From Cellulomonas telluris (GTDB taxonomy: Bacteria; Actinomycetota; Actinomycetes; Actinomycetales; Cellulomonadaceae), in the NCBI RefSeq assembly GCF_004886325.1, contig NZ_QXFN01000004.1:372001-436000 (forward strand): a stretch of 64,000 nt of DNA, read 5' to 3'. How positions within the stretch are numbered: position 1 is the stretch's first letter; the number at the start of each line of letters is the position of its first letter. Below the pieces are notes generated by a model. It ran no database searches. It was given only the letters and a program-made list of their open reading frames with translations, and had not been told where the DNA came from. Position numbers and translations under genes: made by a program. Positions 44,944 to 53,227 of the stretch are shown here, piece by piece.

Positions 44944-47103
44944 TCAGACCTCGGCGCGGCCCGTCGGCGGCTCCTCGGACGACGCGCCCGTGCCGGGCCC
45001 GTCGGTGAGGTCCTCCGGGAGCCGCTGCGGGCCGGCCTCCTGCGGCCGCGGACGGTCCTCGGGGTGCGCCCGCACCGCGAGCAGCGCCACGTCGTCCTCG
45101 CTGCCCTGGGCGAGGTCGTGGACGAGCCGGTCGCACAGCTCCTCGAGCGGGAGCGGGGCGAGCGTCTCGGCGTGGCCGCGCAGCCGCTCCAGACCCGCGG
45201 ACAGCCGCTCGCCGCGCCGCTCGACGAGGCCGTCCGTGTAGAGGACCACCGTCGCGCCGGGGGCGAGCGTGACGACGTGGTCGTGCCGCTCCACGTGCGA
45301 GCGCAGCCCGAGCAGCAGGTTGCCCGGACGCCGCAGCAGCTCCGCGCGGCCGTCGGGGTGCAGGAGCAGCGGCGGCAGGTGCCCCGCGTTCGACCACCGC
45401 AGCCGGCGCAGGCCCTGGGCGGCGAGGTCGGGCGGCTGCTCGACCTTCGCCAGCACGGCCGTCGAGAGCGCGCCGACGGCCAGGTCGCGCATCGCCCAGT
45501 CGAGCGCGGAGAGGATGCCGGCGGGCGGCTGGACGATGGCGTGCGCGCCGCCCCGCAGCACGTTGCGGATCTGGGCCATCGCGACCGCGGCCCGCAGGTC
45601 GTGGCCGGTGACGTCCCCGATGACCAGGCAGGTGCTGCCGTCCCGGACGAGGAAGGCGTCGTACCAGTCCCCGCCGATCTGCGTGGCGGTCGCGGCGGGC
45701 AGGTAGCGCGCGGCGAGCTCGAGGTGGTCCGGCTCGGGCAGCGCGGTGAGGAGGCTGCGCTGCAGCTCCTCGGCGAGGTCGCGGCGCGCCGCGTGCAGGT
45801 GGGCGTTGTCGAGGGCGAGGCCGATCTGCGCCATGACCTCGCGCAGCGAGCGCAGCTCCGCACCGGTGAACTCCCCGCGGCGCTCGCTGCGCCCGAGCGT
45901 CAGCAGCCCGCGCACGTGGCCGCGGCCGCGCAGCGGCACCACGACGCGCGCGTGCGGCGCGAGCCGGGCGAGCGCGTCCTGGGCCGGTCCCGCCGCCCCG
46001 ACCTCCCCGGCCCGGGGCACACCCGTCGCGAGGACGCGCCTGCCGCCGGCGAGCGCCTGCGCGACGAGCGAGGTGCTGGTCAGCGCGGGCACCCGGGTCT
46101 CGCGGTACCGGTCCAGCACGGGCTGCATCGCCGGGTCCGCGTGCAGGGCCGCGACGTCGTGCAGGCGCTGCTGCCACGGACCGTGCCCCTCGTCGAGGAC
46201 GCTCGCGATCGCGAAGTCGGCCACGGAGGGCACGAGGTGGGGGAGGACCGCCTCGAGCGCCGCGACCGGGTCGAGCACCTCGACGAGCTCGGACGCCACG
46301 GCCGCGACGAGCTCCGAGCGCGTGCGTGCCTGCTGCGCGGCCTCGAGGGCGCGACGGCGGTCGGTGACGTCGGTGAAGTACGCCGCGACACCGCCACGCT
46401 CCGGCACGGCGCGCACCTCGAACCAGGACTCGAGCGGGGCGGGGTACCAGGCGTCGAACACCGCGGGCGCTCCCGTGCGCGCCACCTCCCGGTACTCCTG
46501 CTCGAAGACGGTGCCCGCCACGCCGGGGAAGACCTCCCAGATCACCCGCCCGAGCAGCAGCCGGCGACCGACGCCGATGATGCGCTCGGCCTCGGCGTTG
46601 ACGTAGCCGAACCGCCACTGCGCGTCGAGCCAGTAGTACCCGACGGTCATGTCCTCGAGGATCTGGTGCACCCGCTCCTCGCCGGCGCGCAGCGCCGTCA
46701 CGTCGGTCGCGACGCCGACCAGCTGGGCGGCCGCCCCGTCGGCGCCCGCGACCGCCTGACCGCGCGCGACGAGCCACCTCGTCGTCCCGTCCGGCCGGAG
46801 CACGCGCATCTCGGTCTGGTACGGGCCGCACGCGGTGACGGCCTGCCGCAGCGCGGCGCGAACCCGGGGCAGGTCGTCGGGGTGCACGCGCGCCTCGAAC
46901 GCCTCGACGGTGGAGTCGAACGTCCGGCTGTCGTACCCGAACGTCTCGAGCATCGCGTCGTCCCAGTGCAGGGCACGGGCGCGCAGGTCCCAGCGGAACG
47001 TGCCCAGGCCTGCCGCGCGCGCCGCGAGGTCGAGCAGCGCGAGCCGCTCGGCCGCCGCCAGCGGGGCGGGCGGGTCGCCGTCGACCCGTGCCGGTTCCTG
47101 CAT
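44944..47103 (-). CDS. PAS-PAS-GAF-SpoIIE serine phosphatase, copy 2
   Basis: 719 aa, the same order of domains as copy 1 (37951-40173): PAS at about 25-140 and 145-260, GAF-like at 265-435, SpoIIE/PPM phosphatase at 455-675 with GGDWYDAF, GDVTGHD, TDGLVERRGE and GSEDDVALLAV. Long stretches of the phosphatase domain are identical between the copies, while the first PAS differs more, so the sensing input may have diverged. ATG at 47103 follows GGGGAGGGGG. Unlike copy 1 it has no HATPase partner downstream; it faces the kinase-lipoprotein pair tail to tail. Confidence 0.93.
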   Translation of the reverse strand: MQEPARVDGDPPAPLAAAERLALLDLAARAAGLGTFRWDLRARALHWDDAMLETFGYDSRTFDSTVEAFEARVHPDDLPRVRAALRQAVTACGPYQTEMRVLRPDGTTRWLVARGQAVAGADGAAAQLVGVATDVTALRAGEERVHQILEDMTVGYYWLDAQWRFGYVNAEAERIIGVGRRLLLGRVIWEVFPGVAGTVFEQEYREVARTGAPAVFDAWYPAPLESWFEVRAVPERGGVAAYFTDVTDRRRALEAAQQARTRSELVAAVASELVEVLDPVAALEAVLPHLVPSVADFAIASVLDEGHGPWQQRLHDVAALHADPAMQPVLDRYRETRVPALTSTSLVAQALAGGRRVLATGVPRAGEVGAAGPAQDALARLAPHARVVVPLRGRGHVRGLLTLGRSERRGEFTGAELRSLREVMAQIGLALDNAHLHAARRDLAEELQRSLLTALPEPDHLELAARYLPAATATQIGGDWYDAFLVRDGSTCLVIGDVTGHDLRAAVAMAQIRNVLRGGAHAIVQPPAGILSALDWAMRDLAVGALSTAVLAKVEQPPDLAAQGLRRLRWSNAGHLPPLLLHPDGRAELLRRPGNLLLGLRSHVERHDHVVTLAPGATVVLYTDGLVERRGERLSAGLERLRGHAETLAPLPLEELCDRLVHDLAQGSEDDVALLAVRAHPEDRPRPQEAGPQRLPEDLTDGPGTGASSEEPPTGRAEV

Positions 47104-47244
47104 GCTCGCCCCCTCCCCGGCGGCGGGACACGCTCCCGTCCTGCACCGATCCTGCCCCCGCGACCCGCTCCGGCGCACCGTACTCGCCGCTCCTCCTGCG
47201 CGGACGTGGCTCGGGTGTCGGTGGCGGGGTGCAGCATCGGCTCC

Positions 47245-47628
47245 ATGACGACCCACGCGCACGGTCTGCACCACACGATCGACTACGTCGAGATCCCCGT
47301 CACCGACCTCGACGTCGCCCGTGCGTTCTACGCGGCCGTGTTCGGGTGGTCGTTCGTGGCGTACGGCGACGCGTACGCGGGGATCCGCACGGCCGCGGAG
47401 CAGGGGGAGGACGAGGCGGGCGGCCTCGCCCTCGTCGCCGGCGACCGCCCCGCGCCTCGTGGCGGACCGCTGGTCCTCGTGTACTCGGACGACCTGGACG
47501 CGACGGCGGCCGCGGTCGAGCGGGCCGGCGGCCGGGTCGTCCAGGGGCCGTACGCCTTCCCCGGCGGACGCCGGTTCCACCTGCTGGACCCTGCGGGCAA
47601 CGAGCTCGGCGTCTGGTCGCCCCGGTGA
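47245..47628 (+). CDS. VOC-family (glyoxalase/bleomycin-resistance-like) protein
   Basis: 127 aa with one beta-alpha-beta-beta-beta module pair: HHTIDYVEIPVTDLDVARAF (metal His and first strand), FYAAVFGWSF, and the closing RRFHLLDPAGNELGVWSPR with metal Glu. Members are dioxygenases, isomerases or binding proteins; function here is unknown. The ATG is 7 nt after CAGCAT, so it is probably leaderless. Divergent from phosphatase copy 2. Confidence 0.85.
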   Translation: MTTHAHGLHHTIDYVEIPVTDLDVARAFYAAVFGWSFVAYGDAYAGIRTAAEQGEDEAGGLALVAGDRPAPRGGPLVLVYSDDLDATAAAVERAGGRVVQGPYAFPGGRRFHLLDPAGNELGVWSPR

Positions 47629-47728
47629 CCACCAACGGACGGCGAACACCGGCGGTCGCCGGGCCGCCGCCGGGGTGGCCATGCCGTGCCGTGACGACAG
47701 TCACCGCCCGCGCGCACCGCGGGGTGCC

Positions 47729-47734
47729 TAGAGT
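47729..47734 (+). promoter_or_regulatory. -10 box TAGAGT of UGPase gene (leaderless)
   Basis: TAGAGT ends 6 nt before the ATG at 47741 and no Shine-Dalgarno is seen. Confidence 0.5.
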
Positions 47735-47740
47735 CGGTGC

Positions 47741-49129
47741 ATGAGCGCCGACGGACTCGCCCGTGCCCAGCAGAAGATGCGCGACGCCGGTGTGCCCGGC
47801 ACCGCGGTCGACGTGTTCACCCGGTTCTACGGACTCCTCGAGTCGGGCCGCACCGGCCTGATCCCCGAGGCGGACGTGGCCCCGCTGGGCGACGTCCCGC
47901 ACCTCGACCGGCTCGAGGTCGACGAGGACGCGGGGGCGCAGGCTCTCGCGCAGACCGTCGTCCTCAAGCTCAACGGCGGCCTCGGCACGTCCATGGGCAT
48001 GGACCGCGCCAAGTCCCTGCTGCCGGTCCGGGGGGACCGCACCTTCCTCGACGTCATCGCGGGCCAGGTGCTCGCCGCCCGTGCCGCGACCGGCGCGCGC
48101 CTGCCGCTGGTGCTGATGAACAGCTTCCGCACGCGGGACGACAGCCTCGCCGCCCTCGCCACGTACCCCGAGCTCGCGGTCGACGGCGTCCCGCTCGACT
48201 TCCTCCAGAACCGCGAGCCGAAGCTGCGCGCGGACGACCTGACCCCCGTCGAGTGGCCCGCCGACCCCTCGCTCGAGTGGTGCCCGCCGGGGCACGGCGA
48301 CCTGTACACCGCCCTGCGTGCCTCGGGCGTGCTCGACTCCCTGCTCGAGGCAGGCTTCCGGTACGCCGCGGTGTCGAACTCCGACAACCTCGGTGCGACC
48401 CCGGACGCGCGGATCGCCGGGTGGTTCGCCGCGTCGGGTGCGCCGTTCGCCGCCGAGGTGGCCCGGCGTACGCCGGCCGACCGCAAGGGCGGCCACCTCG
48501 TCGTCCGCCGCTCCGACGGCCGCATCGTGCTGCGCGAGTCGGCCCAGACGCCGAAGGAGGACGCGGAGGCCGCGGGCGACATCACGACCCACCGCTACTT
48601 CAACACGAACAACCTCTGGCTCGACCTGCGGGCGCTCGCCGCCGAGCTGGACCGGACGGGCGGCGTGCTCGACCTGCCCCTCATCCGCAACGAGAAGACC
48701 GTGGACCCGACCGACAAGACGTCCACGAAGGTCGTCCAGATCGAGTCCGCGATGGGCGCGGCCATCGAGGTCTTCGACGGTGCCGCGGTGCTCGAGGTCG
48801 GGCGCGAGCGGTTCCTGCCCGTCAAGACCACGAACGACCTGCTCGTGCTGCGTTCGGACGTGTACGAGGTGGATGCGGCCGACCGCCTGGTCGCCCAGGT
48901 CGCGGCGCCGTTCGTCGACCTCGACCCGGAGCACTACGCGACCGTCGGTGCGTTCGACAGCCGGGTCGCGGACGTGCCGTCGCTGCGCGACGCCACCTCG
49001 CTGCGCGTGCGGGGCGACTGGACCTTCTCGCCCGGCGTCCGCGTCGTCGGCGACGCGGTGCTCGAGGGCGACGGGCCGGCGACGGTGCCGGCCGGCGCGA
49101 CCGTCGGTCCGGACGGCGTCACCGGCTGA
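47741..49129 (+). CDS. UTP--glucose-1-phosphate uridylyltransferase (eukaryotic-type UGPase)
   Basis: 462 aa. Makes UDP-glucose from UTP and glucose-1-phosphate for glycans and trehalose. The uridine-binding loop LNGGLGTSMGMDRAKSLLPV is at about 77-96; also LVLMNSFRTRDD, FLQNREPKLR, AAVSNSDNLGATPDARIAGW and KTTNDLLVLRSDVY. This is the long UGP2-like family found in some actinobacteria rather than the ~300-aa GalU. ATG at 47741 lies 6 nt after TAGAGT (leaderless). Monocistronic with a strong terminator. Confidence 0.93.
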   Translation: MSADGLARAQQKMRDAGVPGTAVDVFTRFYGLLESGRTGLIPEADVAPLGDVPHLDRLEVDEDAGAQALAQTVVLKLNGGLGTSMGMDRAKSLLPVRGDRTFLDVIAGQVLAARAATGARLPLVLMNSFRTRDDSLAALATYPELAVDGVPLDFLQNREPKLRADDLTPVEWPADPSLEWCPPGHGDLYTALRASGVLDSLLEAGFRYAAVSNSDNLGATPDARIAGWFAASGAPFAAEVARRTPADRKGGHLVVRRSDGRIVLRESAQTPKEDAEAAGDITTHRYFNTNNLWLDLRALAAELDRTGGVLDLPLIRNEKTVDPTDKTSTKVVQIESAMGAAIEVFDGAAVLEVGRERFLPVKTTNDLLVLRSDVYEVDAADRLVAQVAAPFVDLDPEHYATVGAFDSRVADVPSLRDATSLRVRGDWTFSPGVRVVGDAVLEGDGPATVPAGATVGPDGVTG

Positions 49130-49145
49130 CGCACCGGGCACGAGG

Positions 49146-49178
49146 ACGGCCCCGGCACCCCACGGGTGCCGGGGCCGT
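49146..49178. terminator. Bidirectional terminator hairpin
   Basis: ACGGCCCCGGCACCC (49146-49160) pairs perfectly with its complement at 49164-49178 around a 3-nt loop, between the convergent UGPase and small-protein genes. The arm resembles that of the hairpin at 56520-56553. Confidence 0.85.
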
Positions 49179-49192
49179 CGTGCGTCGACCCG

Positions 49193-49354
49193 TCAGCCGG
49201 CCTCGGGGGCCGCGTCCGGGTCCTCCTCGGGCTCCATCGTGTTGGGCTCGCCGCCCGCACCGGCACCCACGCCGGCGTCGGAGAGCTCGTCGCCGGTCGT
49301 GCCTCCGCTGCCCGTGCCCTCGCTGCCCGTGCCGCCCGCGTCCGTCTCGCTCAT
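49193..49354 (-). CDS. Small acidic Gly-rich hypothetical protein
   Basis: 53 aa, MSETDAGGTGSEGTGSGG at the start and an acidic end rich in Glu, Asp and Pro; probably unstructured. ATG at 49354 follows a strong GGGAGGA. No family is recognised. It is divergent from another small Pro/Gln/Asp-rich protein (49521) and ends in the shared terminator. The ribosome site and placement support a real gene although no function can be given. Confidence 0.65.
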   Translation of the reverse strand: MSETDAGGTGSEGTGSGGTTGDELSDAGVGAGAGGEPNTMEPEEDPDAAPEAG

Positions 49355-49520
49355 GCGTCCTCCCTGAGGCTGCCGGCGGCGGCCCGGTGCGGGCCGCCCG
49401 GTGCGGCCAGCGTGCGTCCGGTGCGCGGGTGCCGCAAGGCGGGGAGAGAGCCCGGCTCCGCGGGGCACCGAGGGCTCGGCTCGGGTGGCGACCGTGACGC
49501 GCCACCGCCAGGGTGGGGCC

Positions 49521-49733
49521 ATGAGCGAGGACACCGTCCACCCGGCCCAGCAGCGCCCCGAGACGCAGGACGCGGAGAACCAGCCGCTGCCCGGCAGCAC
49601 CGAGTCCGAGCAGCAGCCGTCGCCCGGCGACACGCAGGACCAGCCGGTGCGCCGGATCTACCCGTCCGACCCGACGGGGCAGGACCCGGACCCGACGGCG
49701 CACGACCCGCTGCCGGACGAGCCGCAGTCCTGA
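49521..49733 (+). CDS. Small hydrophilic Pro/Gln/Asp-rich hypothetical protein
   Basis: 70 aa, no Cys, low complexity, with DPTGQDPDPTAHDPLPDEP near the end. ATG at 49521 lies 6 nt after CAGGGT, a leaderless-type start; a hairpin follows the stop. It is probably a disordered cytoplasmic protein like the 70-aa product at 56267. Not recognised. Confidence 0.6.
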   Translation: MSEDTVHPAQQRPETQDAENQPLPGSTESEQQPSPGDTQDQPVRRIYPSDPTGQDPDPTAHDPLPDEPQS

Positions 49734-49741
49734 GCCGAGGT

Positions 49742-49765
49742 CGACGCGGGTCCGCACCCGCGTCG
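49742..49765 (+). terminator. Terminator hairpin after small gene
   Basis: CGACGCGGGT (49742-49751) pairs with ACCCGCGTCG (49756-49765) around a 4-nt loop, 8 nt after the stop at 49733. Confidence 0.7.
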
Positions 49766-49815
49766 GCACCCGTACCTCACGTCTGCGACGCCCCGCACGT
49801 CTGCACACTGTGGGG

Positions 49816-50331
49816 ATGGACCGGCCGTTCGAGCAGGTGGTGCGCGCGCACGGCGCGACCGTCCTGCGGGTGTGCCGCGCGCTCCTGGGCGCGCACGACG
49901 CCGACGACGCCTGGTCCGACACGTTCCTCGCCGCGCTGCGCGCGTGGCCCTCGCTGCCGCCCGACGTCAACGTCGAGGCGTGGCTGGTGACGGTCGCGCG
50001 CCGCAAGGCGCTCGACGAGCTGCGCCGCCGGGCGCGGCACGCGCTGCCCGTCGACCCGGCGGACGGTGCCCTGGGACGTCCGCTCGTCGCGGCCCTGACC
50101 GCCCCGGGCGACCGGGACCTGGACCTGTGGGACGCGCTCGGTGCGCTGCCGGACAAGCAGCGCCGCGCGGTCGTGCTGCACCACATCGGCGGCCTGCCGT
50201 ACGCGGACGTGGCCGACGTGGTCGGCGGGAGCGACGCGGCGGCGCGCCGCGCGGGGGCCGACGGGGTGGCGGCGCTGCGGCGCACCTACGCACGAGCGGC
50301 CGTGGACGGGAAGACGGGAGGCCGGCCATGA
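49816..50331 (+). CDS. ECF-type RNA polymerase sigma factor
   Basis: 171 aa: region 2 at about 5-75 (VVRAHGATVLRVCRALLGAH, then DADDAWSDTFLAAL) and region 4 at about 108-160 (ALPDKQRRAVVLHHIGGLPY, then ADVADVVGGSDAAARR). ATG at 49816 is 6 nt after CACACT, a leaderless start. No anti-sigma gene is adjacent; instead the stop overlaps an alkyltransferase gene (ATGA), so the sigma factor and the DNA-repair enzyme are made together. The region 4 recognition helix ends in an Arg-rich stretch as usual. Confidence 0.85.
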   Translation: MDRPFEQVVRAHGATVLRVCRALLGAHDADDAWSDTFLAALRAWPSLPPDVNVEAWLVTVARRKALDELRRRARHALPVDPADGALGRPLVAALTAPGDRDLDLWDALGALPDKQRRAVVLHHIGGLPYADVADVVGGSDAAARRAGADGVAALRRTYARAAVDGKTGGRP

Positions 50332-50945
50332 CCACCACGACGGCGACCACGGACGACGACGTGCTGCGCGGGCTGCACGCACGGCTGCTCGCCGACGCCC
50401 AGCGCGAGGGCCTGCTCGACGTGGCGTACCGGGTCGTCCCCAGCCCGGTGGGGGACCTGCTGATCGCGGCAGGGGAGAGCGGTGTGCTGCGCGTGGCGTT
50501 CGCGGTCCAGGACCACGACGCGGCCCTCGCCGAGCTGGCCGCACGGGTGAGCCCTCGTGTGCTCGAGGGCGGGCGGCGTCTCGACCCGGTGCTGCGCGAG
50601 CTCGACGAGTACTTCGCGGGCACGCGGCGGGAGTTCGACGTGCCGGTGGACCTGCGCCTGCTCACCGGGTTCCGGCGTGAGGTGGTCGAGGCGCTCCCGC
50701 GCGTGCCGTACGGGGCGACGGCCTCCTACGCCGCGGTCGCCGCGCTCACCGGCCGGCCCGCGGCGGTGCGCGCCGTGGGCACGGCGTGCGCCCGTAACCC
50801 GGTGCCGCTGCTCCTGCCCTGCCACCGCGTCGTGCGCTCCGACGGCTCCGCCGGCCGGTACGCGGGCGGCGAGGCGGCGAAGGCGGCGCTGCTCAGGCTC
50901 GAGGGGGCGGCCGCACTCTCGCCGCGCGGCGGCAGGCAGGCGTAG
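50328..50945 (+). CDS. ogt: Methylated-DNA--protein-cysteine methyltransferase
   Basis: 205 aa. Removes alkyl groups from O6-alkylguanine by irreversible transfer to its own cysteine. C-terminal domain: TGFRREVVEALPRVPYGATA, RAVGTACARNPVPLLLPCHR with the acceptor Cys C165, then VVRSDGSAGRYAGG. The N-terminal 40 residues are an extra helical segment (DVLRGLHARLLADAQ). ATG at 50328 overlaps the sigma factor stop, so the pair is translation-coupled, suggesting that the sigma factor may direct an alkylation response. Confidence 0.93.
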   Translation: MTTTTATTDDDVLRGLHARLLADAQREGLLDVAYRVVPSPVGDLLIAAGESGVLRVAFAVQDHDAALAELAARVSPRVLEGGRRLDPVLRELDEYFAGTRREFDVPVDLRLLTGFRREVVEALPRVPYGATASYAAVAALTGRPAAVRAVGTACARNPVPLLLPCHRVVRSDGSAGRYAGGEAAKAALLRLEGAAALSPRGGRQA

Positions 50946-50955
50946 CGTCGGCGGC

Positions 50956-51249
50956 ATGTGCCGCAACATCACGACCCTGCGCGGCCTGGAGCCGCACGCC
51001 ACCGACGACGAGATCGAGGCGGCCGCCCGTCAGTACGTGCGCAAGGTGACGGGCGTGCAGCAGCTCTCCGACGCGACCCGGGAGCCGTTCGAGCGGGCGG
51101 TCGCGGAGATCACGGCGATCACCGCACGCCTGCTCGACGAGCTGCCCGACCGTCGGCGCCCGCCGGCCACCGTGCCGCCGCTGCGGCGCCCGGAGGTGCA
51201 GGCGCGGATCGCGGCCCGCGAGTCCGCGTCGGTCGCCGCCGGGTCCTAG
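50956..51249 (+). CDS. DUF2277-family protein
   Basis: 97 aa, starting MCRNITTLRGLEPHATDDEI, the DUF2277 signature, with a helical middle YVRKVTGVQQLSDATREPFE and a Pro/Arg-rich linker. Small soluble helical protein of unknown function, widespread in actinobacteria and proteobacteria. ATG at 50956 lies 7 nt after TAGCGT (leaderless), though only 10 nt separate it from ogt, so it may also be co-transcribed. Confidence 0.88.
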   Translation: MCRNITTLRGLEPHATDDEIEAAARQYVRKVTGVQQLSDATREPFERAVAEITAITARLLDELPDRRRPPATVPPLRRPEVQARIAARESASVAAGS

Positions 51250-51261
51250 CCGAGGACGTCG

Positions 51262-51579
51262 TCAGGCGGTCGGGCCGAGCGGGAACGGGACCAGCCGCGG
51301 GATGCCCTCCGGCGCCACCGCCGCGAGCGCGAGGAACCGCGCCTCGGCGCGGTGCAGGCGGATGTGCTCGTCCAGCGACCAGCCGGGACCGTTGGTGAGC
51401 GTCATGCCGCACGCGCAGCCGATCGTCACGCCGCCGTCCGCGTCGACCCGTACCTGCCCGACCGTGGTGTGGTCCGTGAAGGCGCGCACCTTGGCGTGCC
51501 GCATGGGCGCGCTGACGGGGACGACGGGGGCGTCGCCCGTCTCCGCCCGGGGGCCGGTCTCGTCGTGGGTGTCGGGCAC
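51262..51579 (-). CDS. Hypothetical protein with C-x-C-G motif, downstream of mqo
   Basis: 105 aa. The first 30 residues are a flexible acidic stretch; then MRHAKVRAFTDHTTVGQVRV, the segment VTIGCACGMTLTNG, and a terminal helix LDEHIRLHRAEARFLALAAV. The two Cys and nearby His (DEHIRLH) could form a small metal site. GTG at 51579 lies 5 nt after the mqo stop, so it is co-transcribed. The family is not recognised. Confidence 0.6.
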   Translation of the reverse strand: MPDTHDETGPRAETGDAPVVPVSAPMRHAKVRAFTDHTTVGQVRVDADGGVTIGCACGMTLTNGPGWSLDEHIRLHRAEARFLALAAVAPEGIPRLVPFPLGPTA

Positions 51580-51584
51580 GACGG

Positions 51585-53075
51585 TCAGTGTCCGCTCGTG
51601 ACGGTCCCGTCGTCGACCATCTGGTCGAGCTCGAACGCCGTGTCCCAGTCCTCGCTGCCGAGGCTCGGCATCATCCGCTGGAGCTGGGGCAGCCACTCGT
51701 CGGAGCGGTCGGGGAAGCAGCGCTGCAGCAGGTCGAGCATCGTCGCGACGGCCGTCGACGCCCCCGGGGAGGCGCCGAGCAGGCCGGCGATCGAGCCGTC
51801 GGCCGAGGACACGAGCTCGGTGCCGAACTCGAGGACGCCGCCGCCCTTGCCGCGCTTGATGACCTGGACGCGCTGCCCGGCCGTGATGAGCTCCCAGTCC
51901 CGCAGGTCCGCCGTCGGCATGTACGCCCGCAGCGACCGCAGGCGCTGGGTGTCGGTCGCCGTGACCTCGCGGACCAGGTACGTGACCAGGTCGAGGTTGC
52001 GCAGCCCGACCGCGAGCATCGGGACGAGGTTGCCCGGCCGGATCGAGCGGATCAGGTCGCCCCACGAGCCCTGCTTGAGGAACTTCATGCTCCAGCCGGC
52101 GTACGGGCCGAACATGAGGGCGCGGCCGCCGTCGACGGCGCGGGCGTCCAGGTGCGGCACCGACATGGGCGGGGCGCCGATCGCGGCCTTCCCGTAGACC
52201 TTGGCGTCGTGCTGGGCGACCAGCTCCGGCTTCGTCGTGCGCAGGAACTGACCGCTGATCGGGAAGCCCGCGTAGCCGCGGATCTCCTTGATGCGGGAGC
52301 GCTGCAGCAGGTGCAGGGCACCGCCGCCCGCGCCGACGAAGACGAAGCGGGCCGTGCGCGTGCGCCTGCCGCCGCCGTTCCAGCGCCGGTCCGCGACGCG
52401 CACGCGCCACAGCCCGTCGCGGCGGCGGCGCAGGCCGACGACCTCGCTCTGCGTGTGCAGCGTGGCGCCGCGGGCGACGGCGTCGTCCAGCATGGCGCGC
52501 GTGAGGGAGCCGAAGTCGACGTCGGTGCCGGAGGTGGCACGGGTGACCGCGATCGGCTCGTCGTCCTCGCGGCCGTCCACGAGCAGCGGCGCCCAGGACG
52601 CGATGGTCGCGCGGTCGGTCGTCAGCTCCATGTCGGCGAAGAGCCGGTGCTTGCGCAGCGCCTCGTGGCGGCGGCGCAGGTACTCGACGTCCTTCGCGCC
52701 GCGCACGAACGTCATGTGGGGCGTGTGCGTCACGGCGTTCTCGGCGCCCGGCAGGCGCCCGGCGGCGGCGAGGTGCGACCACAGCTCGCGCGAGAGCTCG
52801 AACTGCTCGTTGATCTTCACGGCCTTGGTGATGTCGACCGTGCCGTCGGCCTTCTGCGGCGTGTAGTTCAGCTCGCAGAGCGCGGCGTGCCCCGTGCCCG
52901 CGTTGTTCCAGGCGTTCGAGCTCTCCTGCGCCGGCCCGTCGAGCCGCTCGTGGATCTCGATCCGCCACGTGGGCTCGAGGGTGGTGAGGAGCGCGGCGAG
53001 GGTCGCGCTCATGATGCCGCCCCCGACCAGGAGGACGTCGACGTCGGCGGTCGTCTCGTGGGCACGCGTGGTCAC
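51585..53075 (-). CDS. mqo: Malate:quinone oxidoreductase
   Basis: 496 aa membrane-associated FAD enzyme of the TCA cycle, passing electrons from malate to the quinone pool. FAD motif VLLVGGGIMSATLAALLTTL (about 14-33), SSNAWNNAGTGHAALCELNY with the family-specific Asn/His region, GTDVDFGSLTRAML, FVFVGAGGGALHLLQRS and LKQGSWGDLIRSIRPGN. GTG at 53075 lies 6 nt from TAACAT on the minus strand (leaderless). A small hypothetical gene follows 5 nt after the stop. Confidence 0.95.
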   Translation of the reverse strand: MTTRAHETTADVDVLLVGGGIMSATLAALLTTLEPTWRIEIHERLDGPAQESSNAWNNAGTGHAALCELNYTPQKADGTVDITKAVKINEQFELSRELWSHLAAAGRLPGAENAVTHTPHMTFVRGAKDVEYLRRRHEALRKHRLFADMELTTDRATIASWAPLLVDGREDDEPIAVTRATSGTDVDFGSLTRAMLDDAVARGATLHTQSEVVGLRRRRDGLWRVRVADRRWNGGGRRTRTARFVFVGAGGGALHLLQRSRIKEIRGYAGFPISGQFLRTTKPELVAQHDAKVYGKAAIGAPPMSVPHLDARAVDGGRALMFGPYAGWSMKFLKQGSWGDLIRSIRPGNLVPMLAVGLRNLDLVTYLVREVTATDTQRLRSLRAYMPTADLRDWELITAGQRVQVIKRGKGGGVLEFGTELVSSADGSIAGLLGASPGASTAVATMLDLLQRCFPDRSDEWLPQLQRMMPSLGSEDWDTAFELDQMVDDGTVTSGH

Positions 53076-53173
53076 CTCGCGATGTTAGGTCGACGTCGAG
53101 AGGTGTCCTGCACTCAGCGAATGTGACCTTGGTCTCGTGCGGACCAGGTGCCGCCCGGGGCACGACGCACGGC

Positions 53174-53205
53174 GGCGCCGGACGGGGTCCGCCCCGTCCG
53201 GCGCC
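53174..53205 (-). terminator. Terminator of the GH74 gene
   Basis: GGCGCCGGACGGGG (53174-53187) pairs perfectly with its complement at 53192-53205 around TCCG, 23 nt beyond the GH74 stop. Confidence 0.8.
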
Positions 53206-53227
53206 GTGCGTCCCCGGCCGGTGCGCG

